Of a stretch of DNA of 64,000 bases, positions 12,302-26,500 are shown piece by piece. Numbering within the stretch: the first letter of the stretch is position 1; the number at the start of each line of letters is the position of its first letter. The stretch is from contig OX246746.1 in assembly GCA_945910005.1 (NCBI GenBank), forward strand, positions 12,874,563-12,938,562. The letters run 5' to 3'. The DNA is from Isoperla grammatica. Lineage: Eukaryota; Arthropoda; Insecta; Plecoptera; Perlodidae. The position numbers and the translations under genes were made by a program. The notes below the pieces were generated by a model. That model was given only the letters and a program-made list of their open reading frames with translations, was not told the DNA's origin and made no database searches.

Positions 12302-15300
12302 ATGGCGTCTTCATCTGCAGAGAATACGAACGACGTTACATTCAACGTGCGTGCTGTCAACGAGTACTTTGCAGCGTGTTTGATAGATCCTGATGATGTT
12401 GATATGGATAACTACTTGACAGCTTACAAGGAAATTTATAAGTAAGTTTCCTAGGCTTACTAGCTAGGACCTGGTAGCCGAGCCTGTAGCCTTAGGCCTA
12501 ACTAGGCCTAGGCCTAGCCTAGGCCTAGTCCATGCATAGGCCTAGGCCTACCCTAAGCCTAGGCCTACCCTAAGCCTAGGCCTACCCTAAGCCTAGGCTA
12601 GCCTAGCCTAGGGCTAGGCCTAGGCCTAGGCATAGTTAGCACAGTCAATTGTTGGTTAAAATAGGTCTAGGCCTAGGCCTGGTATGAAAAAAAGGAGCTG
12701 GGGCCAAGGTCCTAGGTGTAGACAACAGATTCCGTTCGTATGTGACATTTTGTGCCTTTATTAGGCCTGGCCTAGTTTGTTTTGTCATCATAGGCCTAGG
12801 CCTAGGTTAGGGTTTAGTGGCCCTAGCCAAGAAGTGCACATGTTCATTTGCATGTATTTTAAATTGAATCATTGACTTAATCTGTGATTGGGCGGTATAC
12901 CGAAACTCAAAACAGTTTTAAAACAATTCTCGTAGGCCATCATGTCATGTGACATATGCAAGTTCAAGCATTCAAACATTTTAACGGTTTAGCGTATACC
13001 TACGTAGGCCAACATATTGAAGTGGTTCCACAATGTGCTTGCAGTCATGCCACCCATAGGCCTACCTTTTGCAGTGGTTGGATCATATGGACCACGTCTC
13101 GCATATCAAACTGAAAGCATCTGATTTTCGGTTTGTGGTCACTGCTGGATAATAGGCCTAGGTGACAGCCTTGTTAGATTCATATTGGACCATTTCTGTG
13201 AAAGCATGTGAATCCAGGTAGAGTTTCATTTGATGTTCAATAGCAAAGATTACAAGGCTACAAATTGAAGAATCTAATTCCTTTCAAAGTTTTGATTAAA
13301 CTGCTTTGTATGTCCTGAATTCTGTATCTTTATGCAGTCTATAAGCAAATTCATTTTTATGGTTGCTATGTGTTGCTTAAATTAGTATTTAAAATGCTTT
13401 AAAGGGCTCTTGCATGTTCTCCAAACCTATCATTACATTTTGTACAATGGATTTCATATTACATTATTGTACATGACAGGTTTAGGGATGGCATCAGAAA
13501 CCAAATGGAGTTATGAACAAAAATGTTTGTCAATTGAAAGCGCCTTATAGGCCTACCTTTAATTTCATTACTTATCAATTTCTAATTATTATTCAACAGG
13601 TTTTTTGATTTATTGGGAAGTGTTTTTGGTTTTGTGGGCAATGACGTGAAAGCCAAGCTTAAAATAATGGACGATTTTCGAAGTGGGCCAGACAGTGACA
13701 AGTTTAAGACCATTAAAACCATGATTATTTACGAGAAAGAAGTTGGACTTCTGGTCAAAAAGGGATACGTTTCTGGTTGCCGAACTTTGCTTCGTCTGCA
13801 TAGGGGTCTAGGTAAGTGTTTCATGTTTTCTCCTAGGGAAAAATTCCCTCTCCCTAAGATGTGCTCTTGACACATTTGGCTGTAACAGTAGCTATCTACA
13901 TTATTAAATGCTTCAGAGATAATCACTTATTTGATATCTTATCACCGCTTATCAAATCTAGTTTAAGAATTAGGTAATACACAATAGTAATGAGCTTGGA
14001 GGCCATGTGTATGTAAATAAATATTAAATATATGGTAATTTTATTTTATTCTAAAATGGAACATTATTTCAGACTTTCTCCGAGGATTCCTTAATCGAAT
14101 TCAACATTTTGAAGAAGGCGAAAAAACCCATGAAGTTTGTCAAGGTGTCTACAACTCCACATTGGCAAATTTTCATCCGTGGATCATTCGGAAAGGCGCC
14201 ACTCTCGCCATGTATTCTCTGCCTACAAGAGAAGTTCTGCTTCAAAAGGTAGGTAGGCCTATGCCAAGTTTTTTTTATTTATAGATAAGCCTATACTTAT
14301 AAATAAGAAGACTGTAAAATGACATGTAATATACTCTGACCATGGCCTATGTAAAGAGTCATAAATACAATTAGTACGCAAATAAAATCTATCTAGATCT
14401 AAAAAAATGAGACGTTAAACCCCAAATATCATCATCTTTAAAACAATATCTTGACTCATTTTTACATGTTGGTATACTTGTTTTGGCAGCTATATTGAAA
14501 CTAGTATGTCCACAGTCTGTACCAGATCAGCCTACCTGAGAGCTACGGGCACAGTTCTAACTTTTCAATCAACCCATCAATGTTTTTCTTTGGCCAAGCT
14601 AAAACGATTCCGTTGCTGTCTTTGAGCAGCTGTTTCAAGATTGTGATTCTGTTTGCCTCGTTCTTTCTTTATCACAACACAATGCACGACAAGGTGGGGA
14701 TAACGTTCTGGGTCAACTGAATGTTTAGGGTTATACATTACATTTGATGTCCATATTCTTCATTATTTTCCTGTTTAGCTCATTTTAAAAACAATCCATA
14801 TCTGGGTGTTATTTTTGTCTGATATGGATCAAGAACAAGATGTGAATATCATTTAGCCGAGTCATCATAACTAAACTAGCCTAAAGGGACAAAGTTCAAC
14901 TTGAGATAATACCATTCATCTTAAAGTGAAGTGCTTCTGATTTCTACTAACTTAACAATCATATCTTAACAAAAGTTTGTACATTTAGATTAGGTACCAG
15001 AATACATAATTTTTCTAGCTGTAACAACCTTGTAGGCTAGGCCTTTTATTTGTTATAAAAGTAAATAACATTCTAAGTTGTCAGTGTTTGTAGGGTTTGA
15101 GTTTGTTTTTATTGGGGGAAATCCCGGGTACCCGGATCCTGAAAACGTATTTTTCTATGTGTAGGCTTGATTTGAAGGTTGTCGTTAGGCCTTGTGAAGT
15201 GCACGGGAAGCGAATTCGAGGGACGAATGATATGCATGCCACCTTCTCGGTTAGCCTCTCGGAATTTGCCTGCAGTAATCACGTCGAGTAAAATGACATT

Positions 15301-16059
15301 TCTCAATACACAACTGAAGTAGCCTACGTACATAAAACATGATATTTTAAGGAAAATAATTAGTAATAGAACAAGTATTAGCCAGAATGTTCACTAGAAA
15401 AACAAAGAACAAACAATAACGAATGCAAGTCGGCTAATTTAGCCTAGAAACGAACTAAAAAATTACCCGGACCCAAAAAACGGCTTCGGGTAATATTTGG
15501 AGCCGGGCTACCCGGGTACCCGATGTCATCCCTACTTAATACCATACATAATATAATCAGAGAAACATTGGGAGGAGAAGTTAGAAGGTACAATGTTACA
15601 TAAGATTGGGATAGTGTGGACATATGAAATGGGCTGAGGTTGTGGCCCAGTTTATTTATTTTTAAACTTCTGTAATGTACACGTTTTGGCCTGCACTGCA
15701 CACAAGTGAAAAGCACTATAGCCTAATTCTGAAAATAAATTACACCTTCAAATTGTGTTAATGTGTGTTGTGTTTTTACTATAATTCGTCTTGTGATGTC
15801 AGAATTATCTTGTATTACCAGTATGTTCGATCGAGATGTTATTTCTTGAAGTGCTATTACGTGCGTGTGTGTGTGACTAAGACCCTTTTTGTGTACATTG
15901 AACTATCATCACATATAATGTTGCTAGGTTTGTGGCAGTGAAGAAGCTGGGATTCAGCTGGCTCTAGAACTCCTACCGAGTATGCTCAAAGTCACTGCGG
16001 ATACCTTCGACCGCACTGAAAAACTCTACGAAGACAATAAGCTTCACGACTTACCGTAA
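12302..16059 (+). CDS. CPTP: Ceramide-1-phosphate transfer protein (GLTP fold)
   Basis: Four exons join in frame: 12302-12441, 13600-13811, 14073-14248 and 15928-16059 (stop TAA at 16057-16059). They give 219 residues, close to the roughly 214 of vertebrate CPTP. In the GLTP family a two-layer all-helical fold carries one sphingolipid between membranes; CPTP moves ceramide-1-phosphate in the cytosol between the Golgi and other membranes. The headgroup residues of the family are all present: the Asp/Lys pair in NDVKAK (D62, K66), the two arginines in CRTLLRLHRG (R108, R112) and the His in FHPWIIRKG (H152). The Arg pair and the C-terminal half (RKGATLAMYSLPTRE) favour CPTP over GLTP proper. The start is the first ATG, just after the presumed 5' UTR. 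Intron 1 begins with a TAGGCCTA-rich stretch and intron 3 holds a decayed MITE. No break is seen. Confidence 0.88.
12486..12690. repeat. AGGCCTA low-complexity array in CPTP intron 1
   Basis: Forty-five bases after the exon 1 donor the sequence turns into runs of AGGCCTAGGCCT and CCTAAGCCTAGGCCTA, with a 20-bp subrepeat (GCCTAGGCCTACCCTAA) three times near 12540-12600. The core TAGGCCTA is its own reverse complement. Scattered copies continue to about 12810. Confidence 0.9.
15090..15534. mobile_element. Decayed hAT-like MITE, relative of the 51.3 and 56.0 kb pair
   Basis: The right end reads GGGTACCCGATGTCATCCCTA (last 19 bases before 15534), close to the right ends of the elements at 51793 and 56517. 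Internal blocks match too: CCCGGGTACCCGGATCCTGA near 15122, GCCTGCAGTAATCACG near 15268 and CGGCTTCGGGTAAT near 15481. The left terminus is degraded and no 8-bp target duplication is visible. It lies in CPTP intron 3. Confidence 0.65.
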
Positions 16060-19000
16060 TCCATCCACTTGTTTGGCGTTTACACAGTATTAAATCCAAT
16101 GTCGGTTTTAATCCAATTATCAAAGGTATGGTGAATATTATCAAAGGACTCTGTGATTTAAATTTTATGTATTTGTGTTTCTTTCCAAGTAAGTTCCAGT
16201 TTTATTCTTCTGAAACTATCCACTATTTCTGGATGAATGTTCTGGTGCCATTTTTGCTTCAGTGTAGGTTTACAGCTCTTTTACTGCTTGGAAAAAACCT
16301 TTTAATTTGAAAATTCTTGTACTATTATGTATTGTAGACTCACTTTCGTGGTTATATCACCTAGGGTATTTCTTTTCTACCTTGTCAGTACTTTACAGTA
16401 TTACCTTTTTGGCGTGGATACACTATTAAATTTCGTATTCTGGATTAAATTTAATTATCATTGGTGGAGTTTGTGATTATTATAAATTTGATTTTCCAAC
16501 TAAATTGCAAAGTAGGCCTACATTTTCTCTGATGTTGTAGGCCTGTAGTATTTATTTGTTGAATGTTGGACATACAGTGCATGTATTACTGGTGTTAAAG
16601 CCTGTGTATCTGGTTATTGTGGGAAATAATTTTAACTTTAAGTAGATTATCTTGCATTATTGTTCCTTGGTTTAAATATCAATAGATAGATGCTACCTCA
16701 TTTTCTGTACTGCAGCTATACACAGTATTATATCACATTTCAGTTTTGATTCAATCACCAAAGGTAACTGCAAGCATCTGTGATTTAAATTTTATATATT
16801 TTTAGATACAGTATAAAATTGCTACTTTTAAAGGAAATTAAAAAAATCATTCCACTTACATTATACATTATTTTCTGGATTAATCTACTGTCACTATTTT
16901 ATTAAGTCTGTTCCATGTCTTCTGCTACTGTGGGAATATATTTATATACCTCCGTGTATTTTTTCCTGGTTTTAATTATGATGAAAAGTTACCTCATCTG
17001 CCTGTTTTCTGCCTTGTCATTGAAGGCAATGCAGAAGTTTTAAAGTCAATACAGTTGGAACACTGACAATTATGGTTTTTGTATTTATTGCTCTTCTTTC
17101 CATTGAAATTGCTATTTTCAAGCTAGTCAAAATGTTAAACATTGGCAAGATAGCCTACAGTAGTCTGCAAGGAGGCTGTTTAACATGTATCCTTATGGCA
17201 GAATATATCTAGCACAATGGTTCAACAGCCAACAACATATCCCCACTCAGTAGAGCATATCACTTTCCCAGATCCCAATTACAGAAAAGTTAGGACTAGG
17301 CTAATGGTTATAATTTTGCTGTTATGTACTGCCAAACTTCAAAATTATTCTAATTACAATCTTTTTTTGTGGATTGTTGTTTGCTATACTTACAATTCAT
17401 GCTCAAACTACTAAAAGTCAAGCTCAATGTCTGATGCATTAAAAAAACCACATTGAAAGTAATATAGGGCATATTCTTTTTCATTGTCAGCCTTTCACTT
17501 TTTTTAAAATTTCATGTACGGTATTCATCTATTTCTAAGTTTATTACATTAGGCCTATTAGTGAGATCTGTATATTTTACTACATGACCAATTGTCTTAA
17601 GGAACTGGGATCAAAAGCCCTAGGATAACCGAAATTGGATGATCCAGAAAATGTACATTCTACCAGAAGCCTGTCACAAAAATTGTGTAGTCAAATGCAA
17701 TCAGTGTGGGTTTATGAGTACTAAAACACCTAGAATGTAATACTTATACTGTACAGCTATTGTTTATTATCAAATAAATAAATAAATAATTATTTATTAG
17801 CTTGGCATATTTTATCTTATAGGCTTTGTTCTAATGTCAAAACAATAAACATGTTTGCAGGCAATCCTCGATGTAAAATATGTATGTATATTATTTGTAA
17901 GAGAGTACAATAGAGCGTTTGAAACCAACTCTCATGGGTCGAATCATCGAGGTCTTAAGTCAGCCGCAAATTGAACACAGCACTAGGCAGTGGATTTACT
18001 AAGTTACTCTACCTGGCAGAGGTAGAGTGGCCACATAGTGAACTGTGCTGCATTCAATTTGGCACCAGCCTTACTTCTTGCATAATGTAGAGTCGAACAG
18101 ACGTTTCTTGAGATCACCTTGACGAGGAAATAAGTATGACAATACAATACATATTTTTAATGTAGCCTATATCAATACTAAATTCCTACTGTGCAGTTTT
18201 ATGCACATAAAATAAAAATAATAAATACTAAAAAGCTTTTGCCTGTGGTGCTAATTATGTGTACTGTGTACCTTGCCTTTAAAACTCAGAATAGAGACAT
18301 GAAGTGTACTTCACAATCCGGTAGCTTGGAGGTAGAACAAATTAAACATATGTCCCGATGGTTCTTGTGTGTTTGTTATGCCTACTTTGCAAAGTATGCC
18401 CCGAGTTTCGTGGTTCTTATTCTGGATCCATCTTTTACTGTTTGGTATCCTGGTCTAACACTAATGTAGGCCTACTTCATTGAAATATTTTGCCTTTATT
18501 CTTGCCTGACGAAGGTGTCAAAATCTGTATGATCTAGTTTTTAAAAGACCACGTATTCTTCATTATGACTTAGATCCTCTAGTTAACATATGAATTAGAT
18601 ATGTTTGTGAGTAGGTCTTGGTACCTAGTTCATACTAGTTCCTCACATTTTTAAATGCTTTCAATGAACCATCCTTTTAAAACAAATGATAACTATGCAT
18701 TTGCATAGTTACACATGTGGAAAAAAGTGCTCTCTAGGTACTCGATGTAAGATCTTTCTGCTATGTGATGTGTTATTTCTCTTAGTGGTACGGGATGCGG
18801 ATAGGAGTCGAGTCTTTATTTATACATGATGTATATTTACTGCAAAATCGTTCACTGCTAGAGCTGCATCCATGGACATTTTCGAGAGTAATTCAGTAAT
18901 AACTAGGAAACGAGTGACTGCAAGCAACCGGTTTTAAAATTTGAAATTAGGTTTGAATAACAAATGCGGGCAATTTGGAACCATTTGCTTGCTGGTGTCA

Positions 19001-22000
19001 TTAATTTAGTAGTTTTAAGAAATATGCCAGTGTAAAATAAATTATTAATGCACTCGGTTTCTCAATTTACAATAAACATACTATTTTAAATTTTAATACA
19101 GTATCATGTTATTTAAATGGATATGTGAAAGAATAATGATGGGTTTGAAAGTGCTGTTGTCTTTGTTTATGAATGTTAAAGATGCTTAAATTGAAATTGA
19201 AATGCTGTGGCTGTGGCTATTAATGCATAAAATAGTTACCAAATAAAAAAAGCTTACCGTAAATTCTCTGATATGCATTGCTATGCAAAGGCAGGTACCT
19301 ATATTGTGCAGTGTGCTTAAGTAGAATATTTTAAACATGAAACGTATTGTATGTTGTAACGTATAATATCAAGTCAGCTCTTTGAACTACATACATGGCA
19401 TGTTTGATAATGAAATCTTCAGAGCAACCGGAGTTTGCACGGTCTCATGACAACAATGGACATACAGCGATCGGAAAGTGACATCATATGCAATAGAGCA
19501 AATTTGTAGGTGGCAGCACGAAGTATTTAAAAGCGGTGAAATCTATTCTGTCAGAACAATTTATACGTTATCAATTGACATTATTAGTGCAGCAATTGTT
19601 TTCATTACGAGTCATGTATTTCATCCAATAGAACGTAAAATCGAGAAAAAGGAATTGTATTTAAATTTCGTGAGTGTGGCAGAGAGGACTTTGCCGTGCG
19701 CATGACTTCCACCACTCGATTAGAGTTCTACCCGAAAGAATGCCTCTACTATGCCAAACGTAAAACGTGCTCTCCGAGTCAATTACCAAGCACATTAGAG
19801 TTCTGGCAGAACATTCCGAGAGAAAAGAATCCATTATCAAACGCCAGGGCCACTACTATGTAGGAATTTATTGAAACACATTGTAGAGTTTACCTAGTGG
19901 ATAAGGGAAGCATTTACATGCGTATTTATGAGCGTGTCAATATTCTTCTTAGAGAATGTTGAAATTTACAATGAAAAGTTCTCAGGGTGTGTAATAATGT
20001 ATAATTAACTGACCAAAGTTTACATTTCAATTTTTGAGCTGCAGAGTTGATGAACTTAGATGTTACATAATTTCTGCATGAAATATTTATTTATTATGCC
20101 AATGCTCAAGTATTACAATACTTAATCTGTATATTTTGAAGACCAATTTTGGGTAGATATATTCTTTATCTAAGGTGTTGTGTTGACTTTTGTTCAGAAA
20201 TTATTGTGCTATGGCCATATAGTGTGTTACAAGACAGTGCATTCATTGTACAGGTGATAGTTTATAATAAAATTTAATTTCTGTCCTGTCTGTAGTTTAT
20301 GTTACCATTTATTTCCTCAGCTTTCATTTTGTTGTTTGTAGGGCTGGCTAACACACCCAAGAATGCCGGCTATAATTTTCGTTTGAAATACTTAAGCATG
20401 CTATTCCCATAGTATTGTAGTAATAAAATGTTTTGTATGTAATGGAGCTGGGTACTATATTTAAGAAAGTTCTGTCGGCATGAGGGAATTTTTCTAACTC
20501 TAAATGTTTTCCTGCATTCATCAATTTATGCCAATGTATTGTTCGTCAATTGTAGCCTATCGTCTCAAATTAACATGTCAAAACCCTCAATCAATCAATC
20601 AATCAAAGACAAAAAATCGAGGCACGTGGACTTTTAAATGTCATTGTGATAACACAAAATTGATAAGAGACATTGGAATTTTTTTTTGCGAAGATCAAAA
20701 CAAGAAATATTTATGACTTGCAGATAAAGGCACTTGCATCTTTCAAGTGTCAAGAAAATATGAAACACTGAGATTTACAATAATAATACTTCATTGTATT
20801 CAGACTCTTCAAGCTGAAGTGCAAGTATATCAGTTTGCATTTTCCAGCTCTAATAAATGTGTTATTTTGTTGACAGAGCATGAGCATCCATACATACATA
20901 AAATCTCTCAAATGCAGTAGCGCAGTAATTAGTGAAGTACTATATTGTAATATTGCAGTATCTGTACTTATTCTCACTTCAATCAGATTTACCCATGATC
21001 CGATGAAATCTCTTCTTACCCAGATCTGCTCAACCGTTCTTCGTCGTAACTTGTGTGCACGTACATTGTGAAGTTCCCCTCCCAATCATTCTGTGGGTTG
21101 GGGGACATTTCTACGGCATCACAGGAAGGTAGGGGAAGGGGTTGGTTTGGTTGTATGATGAATCATTTGTATTCTGTCGCATCTTATCTAGTATCATTGA
21201 GTAGCCCAAAGTAAGAAGAGCATTACATTTCTTAACAGAAGATCTGTGTGCGAGTTCCAGGTGGGATGGATGTTTTAGCATTCGTCTTCCTATTGTTGTC
21301 TGAGATGTCTAATACTGTATGTCTCTGGACTGATCTTCTCATGATTCAATCATCAATAGTAAGAAGGTATGTAGATTTTAGAGAGGTTGAGCTTGGGACT
21401 TTGTTAAATAGATTGACATTGATTTCTTAGAAATGAGGTATTTGAAGGGGTTTGAATTATTTTAATAAACTTTCCTCAACTAGCCAAGGATTTCAACTTT
21501 TATTTATCTTTTGTTATTTGGTACAGACTTTTAGTTATCTAAAACCTGCAGAGTATCATCTAATACTTTAAAGTGGTTTGCTTAAATATACTTTCTTCAT
21601 TTGAAATATTTTATTAACATCCTAAAGTTTAAGATTGTATTTCTAAATGCAAAGTACAATTTTTTTTATAAAACACTATTTTAATACTGCATGATATGTT
21701 TTCATTTCAGTAATCACAGTTCTTTAAACATTTGCAGCATTTACTTAAAAACTTATCCTACAGGAATGTTGTGCATCAATCTGATATTGAAGCATCTAAA
21801 GAATGCACTATTGTTCTAATTTCTTCTAACACAGACAAAAGTACATTTTGCTAACTTATAGAAGATAGTTTGAGCATTGCTTTGTGCTTTAAAACTTATC
21901 TGATTGAACACTTTGATGGTCTTATAAATCAAAATTACGGAATTTTCTTCTAAACTTTCAGCCATGTTTTTGTACTTTTTGAACTAAATTTATTATAATT

Positions 22001-22354
22001 GATTGATTTTGATACTGCTAAAACATTTTTATTTGTACTTTAACCTATAATTAAATGAAAAGCTATTATTTGAGATTGAGTGCAATACAGCACACGTAGA
22101 AAGGCTTCCTTTCATCACAAATTGCATTACATTCAAACATAGCATTAACTTTAATGTACATTTAATTTATAGTGCACTATTTTAAATTTATATGGAGAAT
22201 ATCACATTTTGCTCTACTGTAGTGAATTGTTGCAAGTTTTGTGTTACTTTGAGTGTACGAATGGAGCAAGTAAGTCTTCTACTGGGGCAAATTTATAAGT
22301 GGCAGTGGCAATACCTCTGTCTTTTGTCCCTGTGTTTTGTTGCCAGTCAACCAA

Positions 22355-22535
22355 TAAAGGTGGCTCAGCAGTAATACACGATACTCTCATTTGGAAGGTT
22401 CCCGATTTGATATCTTCCACTGACAATCCTGAAGGTTTAATTCAAGGCTTTCCTCTATCTGTAGAAAATGCTGGGATTGAGTCCTATAAAATAAACCTTC
22501 GATATTCTCTCCTATACCCAATAAATCTAATAATA
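22355..22535 (+). mobile_element. tRNA-derived SINE copy
   Basis: GGTGGCTCAGCAGTAATAC (A-box region) at 22359, then ACTCTCATTTGGAAGG, a diverged B box (CCGATTTGATATC), GACAATCCTGAAGG and GCTGGGATTGAGTCCTA. The order matches the copies at 4.9, 34.1 and 40.25 kb. An ATTA-rich tail follows. Confidence 0.65.
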
Positions 22536-22615
22536 TATTAATTAATATAATTAATAATAATTAATTAATAATTAATTAATTAATTAATTAATAATAATAA
22601 TATATCTAATTTATC
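22535..22615. repeat. ATTA microsatellite
   Basis: Imperfect (TTAA/ATTA)n run directly after the SINE at 22.36 kb, possibly grown from its AT-rich 3' tail. Confidence 0.8.
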
Positions 22616-23257
22616 TAATCAATAAATCCAAGTTTATTCCATTTTCATCCAATATTTGGTCCTTTCGTACTAAAATATCACCGTTAATTAAGAGTTCTAA
22701 TTATAATTCTAACAATATTAACTCTTTTGGAACCCTACATATTAGGTGACCCAGATAATTTCATCCCAGCAAATCCTCTAGTTACCCCTGTTCACATCCA
22801 ACCAACACTTATTTTGATTTTTTGGACACCCTGAAGTCTATATTTTAATTCTGCCTGGATTCGTAAAATATGAGTATTGTTATAATGTACCCATTCAACA
22901 AAGAAATTTATCTTGATTCAAAGTGTAGTAAAGTAAGATCAAAACAGGTTCCTCAAAAATTATTTCCATCCATACTTATTGGAAAAACCGTTACTGTCTT
23001 TTTCTATTCAATTGTAGCTTATTTTTTCTTTTTACTGGTCAAATCTATAATTAGCCAACTATTTTTTTTCAGCAACATCATTCACCATTTTTTTTTTAAG
23101 TTATATTTTGTAACATATACAGTAATAAGTATTTTCAATTTTGTATATAGTACATGTTTAAGTACGCTACTCATTTAACAGCTTGTTTAGAGGTACCGTA
23201 TTGATCACTATAGTTATAAAAACTTAGTTAATATACTACTAATTTTTAGTTTTAAAG

Positions 23258-23263
23258 TTTTAT
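23258..23263 (-). terminator. Candidate polyadenylation signal of SLC28
   Basis: TTTATT on the plus strand reads AATAAA on the minus strand, about 330 bases past the SLC28 stop codon. The choice is weak because the region is AT-rich and chance matches are likely. Confidence 0.3.
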
Positions 23264-23592
23264 TACAAGTTAAAACCCATTAATATGTAGTAGTATTGGG
23301 AAACGATCAGTTTTTTTTTTTACAGACATACACTACAGCCTGAAAAATATATTTACACTTTGTTATGAATAACAGCTTTGTATAAGATAGAATTTAACGA
23401 GTGTTTAGAAACAAATCTATTATATGAAATTAAACTTTTTATGTGCATGTTGTAATTCATAAAAGATGATGGTGATGATAATATTCTATGGGTTTTGATG
23501 AGAGGTTTTGTGACTTATTGCTAACGCATTCTATTAACCTACATTCACTCTTCTCAATTCTATACTTTGCAGGTATACTGTGTAATTATAAT

Positions 23593-26500
23593 CTATATAT
23601 AACTAAAAGGTATCAAGGTCGTAGTAGTGATGTTAGGGCCATTCAAGTCTCCGTAACTGTCTTCTGTCATAAGGATACCTGTAAAAATAACAACAATAAC
23701 ATAACATTAGGCCTATATTATACACTTGATTATTATTACGTAGTACATATAAAAGTTTTTGCCATTCTTAGTATGGTTTTTTCATTAATAATAAACGCAC
23801 TTTTAAAAACATAACTCAAATACAAATTTGTTTCAATTATAAATATATAATCTAAACTGACCTAACAAATCTAACCTACTGGCCTCTACTAATTTAATAT
23901 AAATATTATACCCATTTCAAATCTCAATAGAAGTTTCTATTTCCACAACTACTCGTTTAGTTGACGTATCGAACAAACGTTGTACAAAGTACGCGTACTG
24001 ACCTGCTATGCACGCTGTGAGGAAGCAAGTCGCACTCCCTGCAATAAAGGCACGGAAAGCCACTTCCGTTATTTTCGGCCTTTGTTCCGGACACATCGTC
24101 GACAGTGCACCGATCAATATGCCAATTGAACTTGGATTTGCGAAGCCACATAAAGCGTACGTTGCAATTGCTTCAGATCGAGGCTACAAACAAAATAATT
24201 TCATTCGGTTAATGCTCATGCATAACAAATGGTTTCAACTCACATTTACCACTCTTAGTACATCTTCTTAGAGATACTACTTGACTAATTGTGCACATGC
24301 ATAGTTCTAACAAGTGGTTTCAACTCACATATTTACCACTCTTAGCATATCTCCTTAGAGATACTGCTTGACTTATTGTGAAAATTGTGTAAATAAAGAA
24401 TACAAATGTTATTCATTTATATATGATTCCCTTAAATATGTTGAGACACACGTAGATACTATTCAATTGAAATACGTACTGATAGTTTTCCGGCTGCTTT
24501 CAATACCCCAAGCTCCTTGTAAGCTACAAACTCGTTAACCACCGTCTTCAGGCCGATTAGCATGCCCACGTCTTCACATTGAGATGGCTCCACGCCCATT
24601 AGCCAGCTCAGCGGAATAAACACTTTGGATAAAATAGTCTGAAAAATAAGTAATCGTTATAGCTACTATGTGGTAACAATTGAAGAATGCATTAGTTTCA
24701 ATTCTTAAAATTGAATGATCATTGATGTACCTCTGTTAAATATGTTAGAAACTAGCAAAGTAAGAAAGGTACGTTAGTATTATGGTTCTTGGCTATTTCA
24801 TCAACATGACATCTATAGCTCTCATGCAAATATGTAATTCTACTTAGAATTTATCTTATTCTTTAACTTCTTAATTTACAACTTATAGGCCTACAAATTA
24901 TTTGGCCAGTTCTTTCTCTCTATTATCTTCCTACCACCTCAGCACCTCCCATATTCTCTTATCGTTATTCATTAAAAGTGAAATAAAACATAGATTACCT
25001 GGAAGTCAAAGTGATATAATCCCACCAATTCACCAAACCAAGCGGTGACAGAATTAAGAAATGCTACGAATGCAACGAATGCTATTATGTTCGATATGAT
25101 CCCCATTACAAGGTCGATTCCTGCGAGAGCCCCTTTTGTGGCCGCGTCCAAAACGCTCGCCTCTTGCCTGAAACAAAGTACCAACAGTTTAGCCCCAATA
25201 TCATAACCATGCAAAGCCACTAGTTCTAATCGTATCTCAAGAATGCTTCATGACATCGAAATAGTGAGGATTCAGGACAGCGTGGTTTTGTAACTTGACC
25301 AGTAAACATTTCTTGTATTGTTATCAGTTGGGTTGTATTTGGGCCCATTTTTAAAATAAAATTAATGAGCAATGGGCACAAATATCAACTCTTACTAATA
25401 ATAATATATAAGCAACATTTATCATACAGTGTGTAATGCCCAAACTAATCCTATGGTTACTTGTGGCCTATGCAACTTGTTACATACTTTTTCTCCATTA
25501 CAATGTTGCTAACTTTGGTCTTGGATTCTTCAGTCTCTGGATAGAACAGCTTGGAGTAGCACAATGATGCTGGAGCAGACATCACAGATGCAGTGACCAG
25601 ATGTGCTGGCGATACTCCGAAGCTGATGTACGCCGCCAATACGGTTCCTGAACAAGTAAACTTGTATGAGCTGAGCTTCTCGAGACCCTGACAGGTTTGT
25701 GACAAAAATAATAACTAGGGCTGCCCAACGATAAAAAAATTCATATCGATATCGCGGATGTAATTATCGATATCGTATCGCGATATCGAATTTTTTAAAC
25801 TCTGTATCGATATCGCCGATATCGTATTTTTTTTTTCAAACCAGCCAGAGACCATTCATTATAAACAATTGAATGTGAATAATTTAACGTCGAAATGTTT
25901 CACTATGTGCGTCAATTTGTGTGTTGTATTATTAACACGAATGTTGCACTTGCAGTGTATGTATCACAAAGATGCAGAACCACAACACTGCCAAACTTTT
26001 TTTTTTTTACGATAGTTGACACTTGCTCAATATCGCGAAACGAACGATATATTAATTCTATATCGATATCGACTTATTTTTCTATAATCGATATCGTATC
26101 GAATTATCGATATCGTTGGGCAGCCCTGATAATAACCACATTGGCCACCTCCCCTCTTCAGGTGACTATCTAGTATGTTTGAGGCACATTAATAGAACTA
26201 GATCCCAGTGCTTTATACGCTGCCTTATGATTGAGTAAAACCTGGTACAGATGTCGGGAATGATGGTGGTGGGATATGGGAATCGAACCCGGCAACAACT
26301 TGACCGCCCAGTTTAGAATATCGCTCGTTACCACGGAGTTATTTCTATGAAACGGTACTTAATTCAACCAAAATAACAAATTTCAATAACAATACAGGAT
26401 ACAAAAACAAATATCATCACGTACCAGCTACGGTGGCAAATCCTTCTGCCATCACTGCATGGATTTCTGATCTTGTCAAGTCTTTCATGAATGGCTTAAT

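Larger units (their letters stand above)
16060..23257. other. CPTP 3' flank or long 3' UTR; AT-rich, no gene recognised
   Basis: About 7 kb with no supported coding exon. Part may be CPTP 3' UTR: an AATAAA at 20266-20271 would imply a 4.2-kb UTR, but earlier variants exist. Near-repeated phrases (CACAGTATTA-AT with TCAATCACCAAAGGTA and GATTTAAATTTTAT) at about 16085-16160 and 16729-16800 suggest an old duplication. Microsatellites: AAAT near 17775-17792, TCAA at 20583-20603, and an ATTA-rich tract at 22535-22615. Confidence 0.45.

Noticed and set aside
24003..24183. SLC28 ending by read-through past the exon ending at 24003, giving a tail of about 27 residues
   Set aside because: A good donor (GTCAGT) follows this exon, and a phase-matched exon at 23593-23678 gives a 28-residue C-terminus with a stop.
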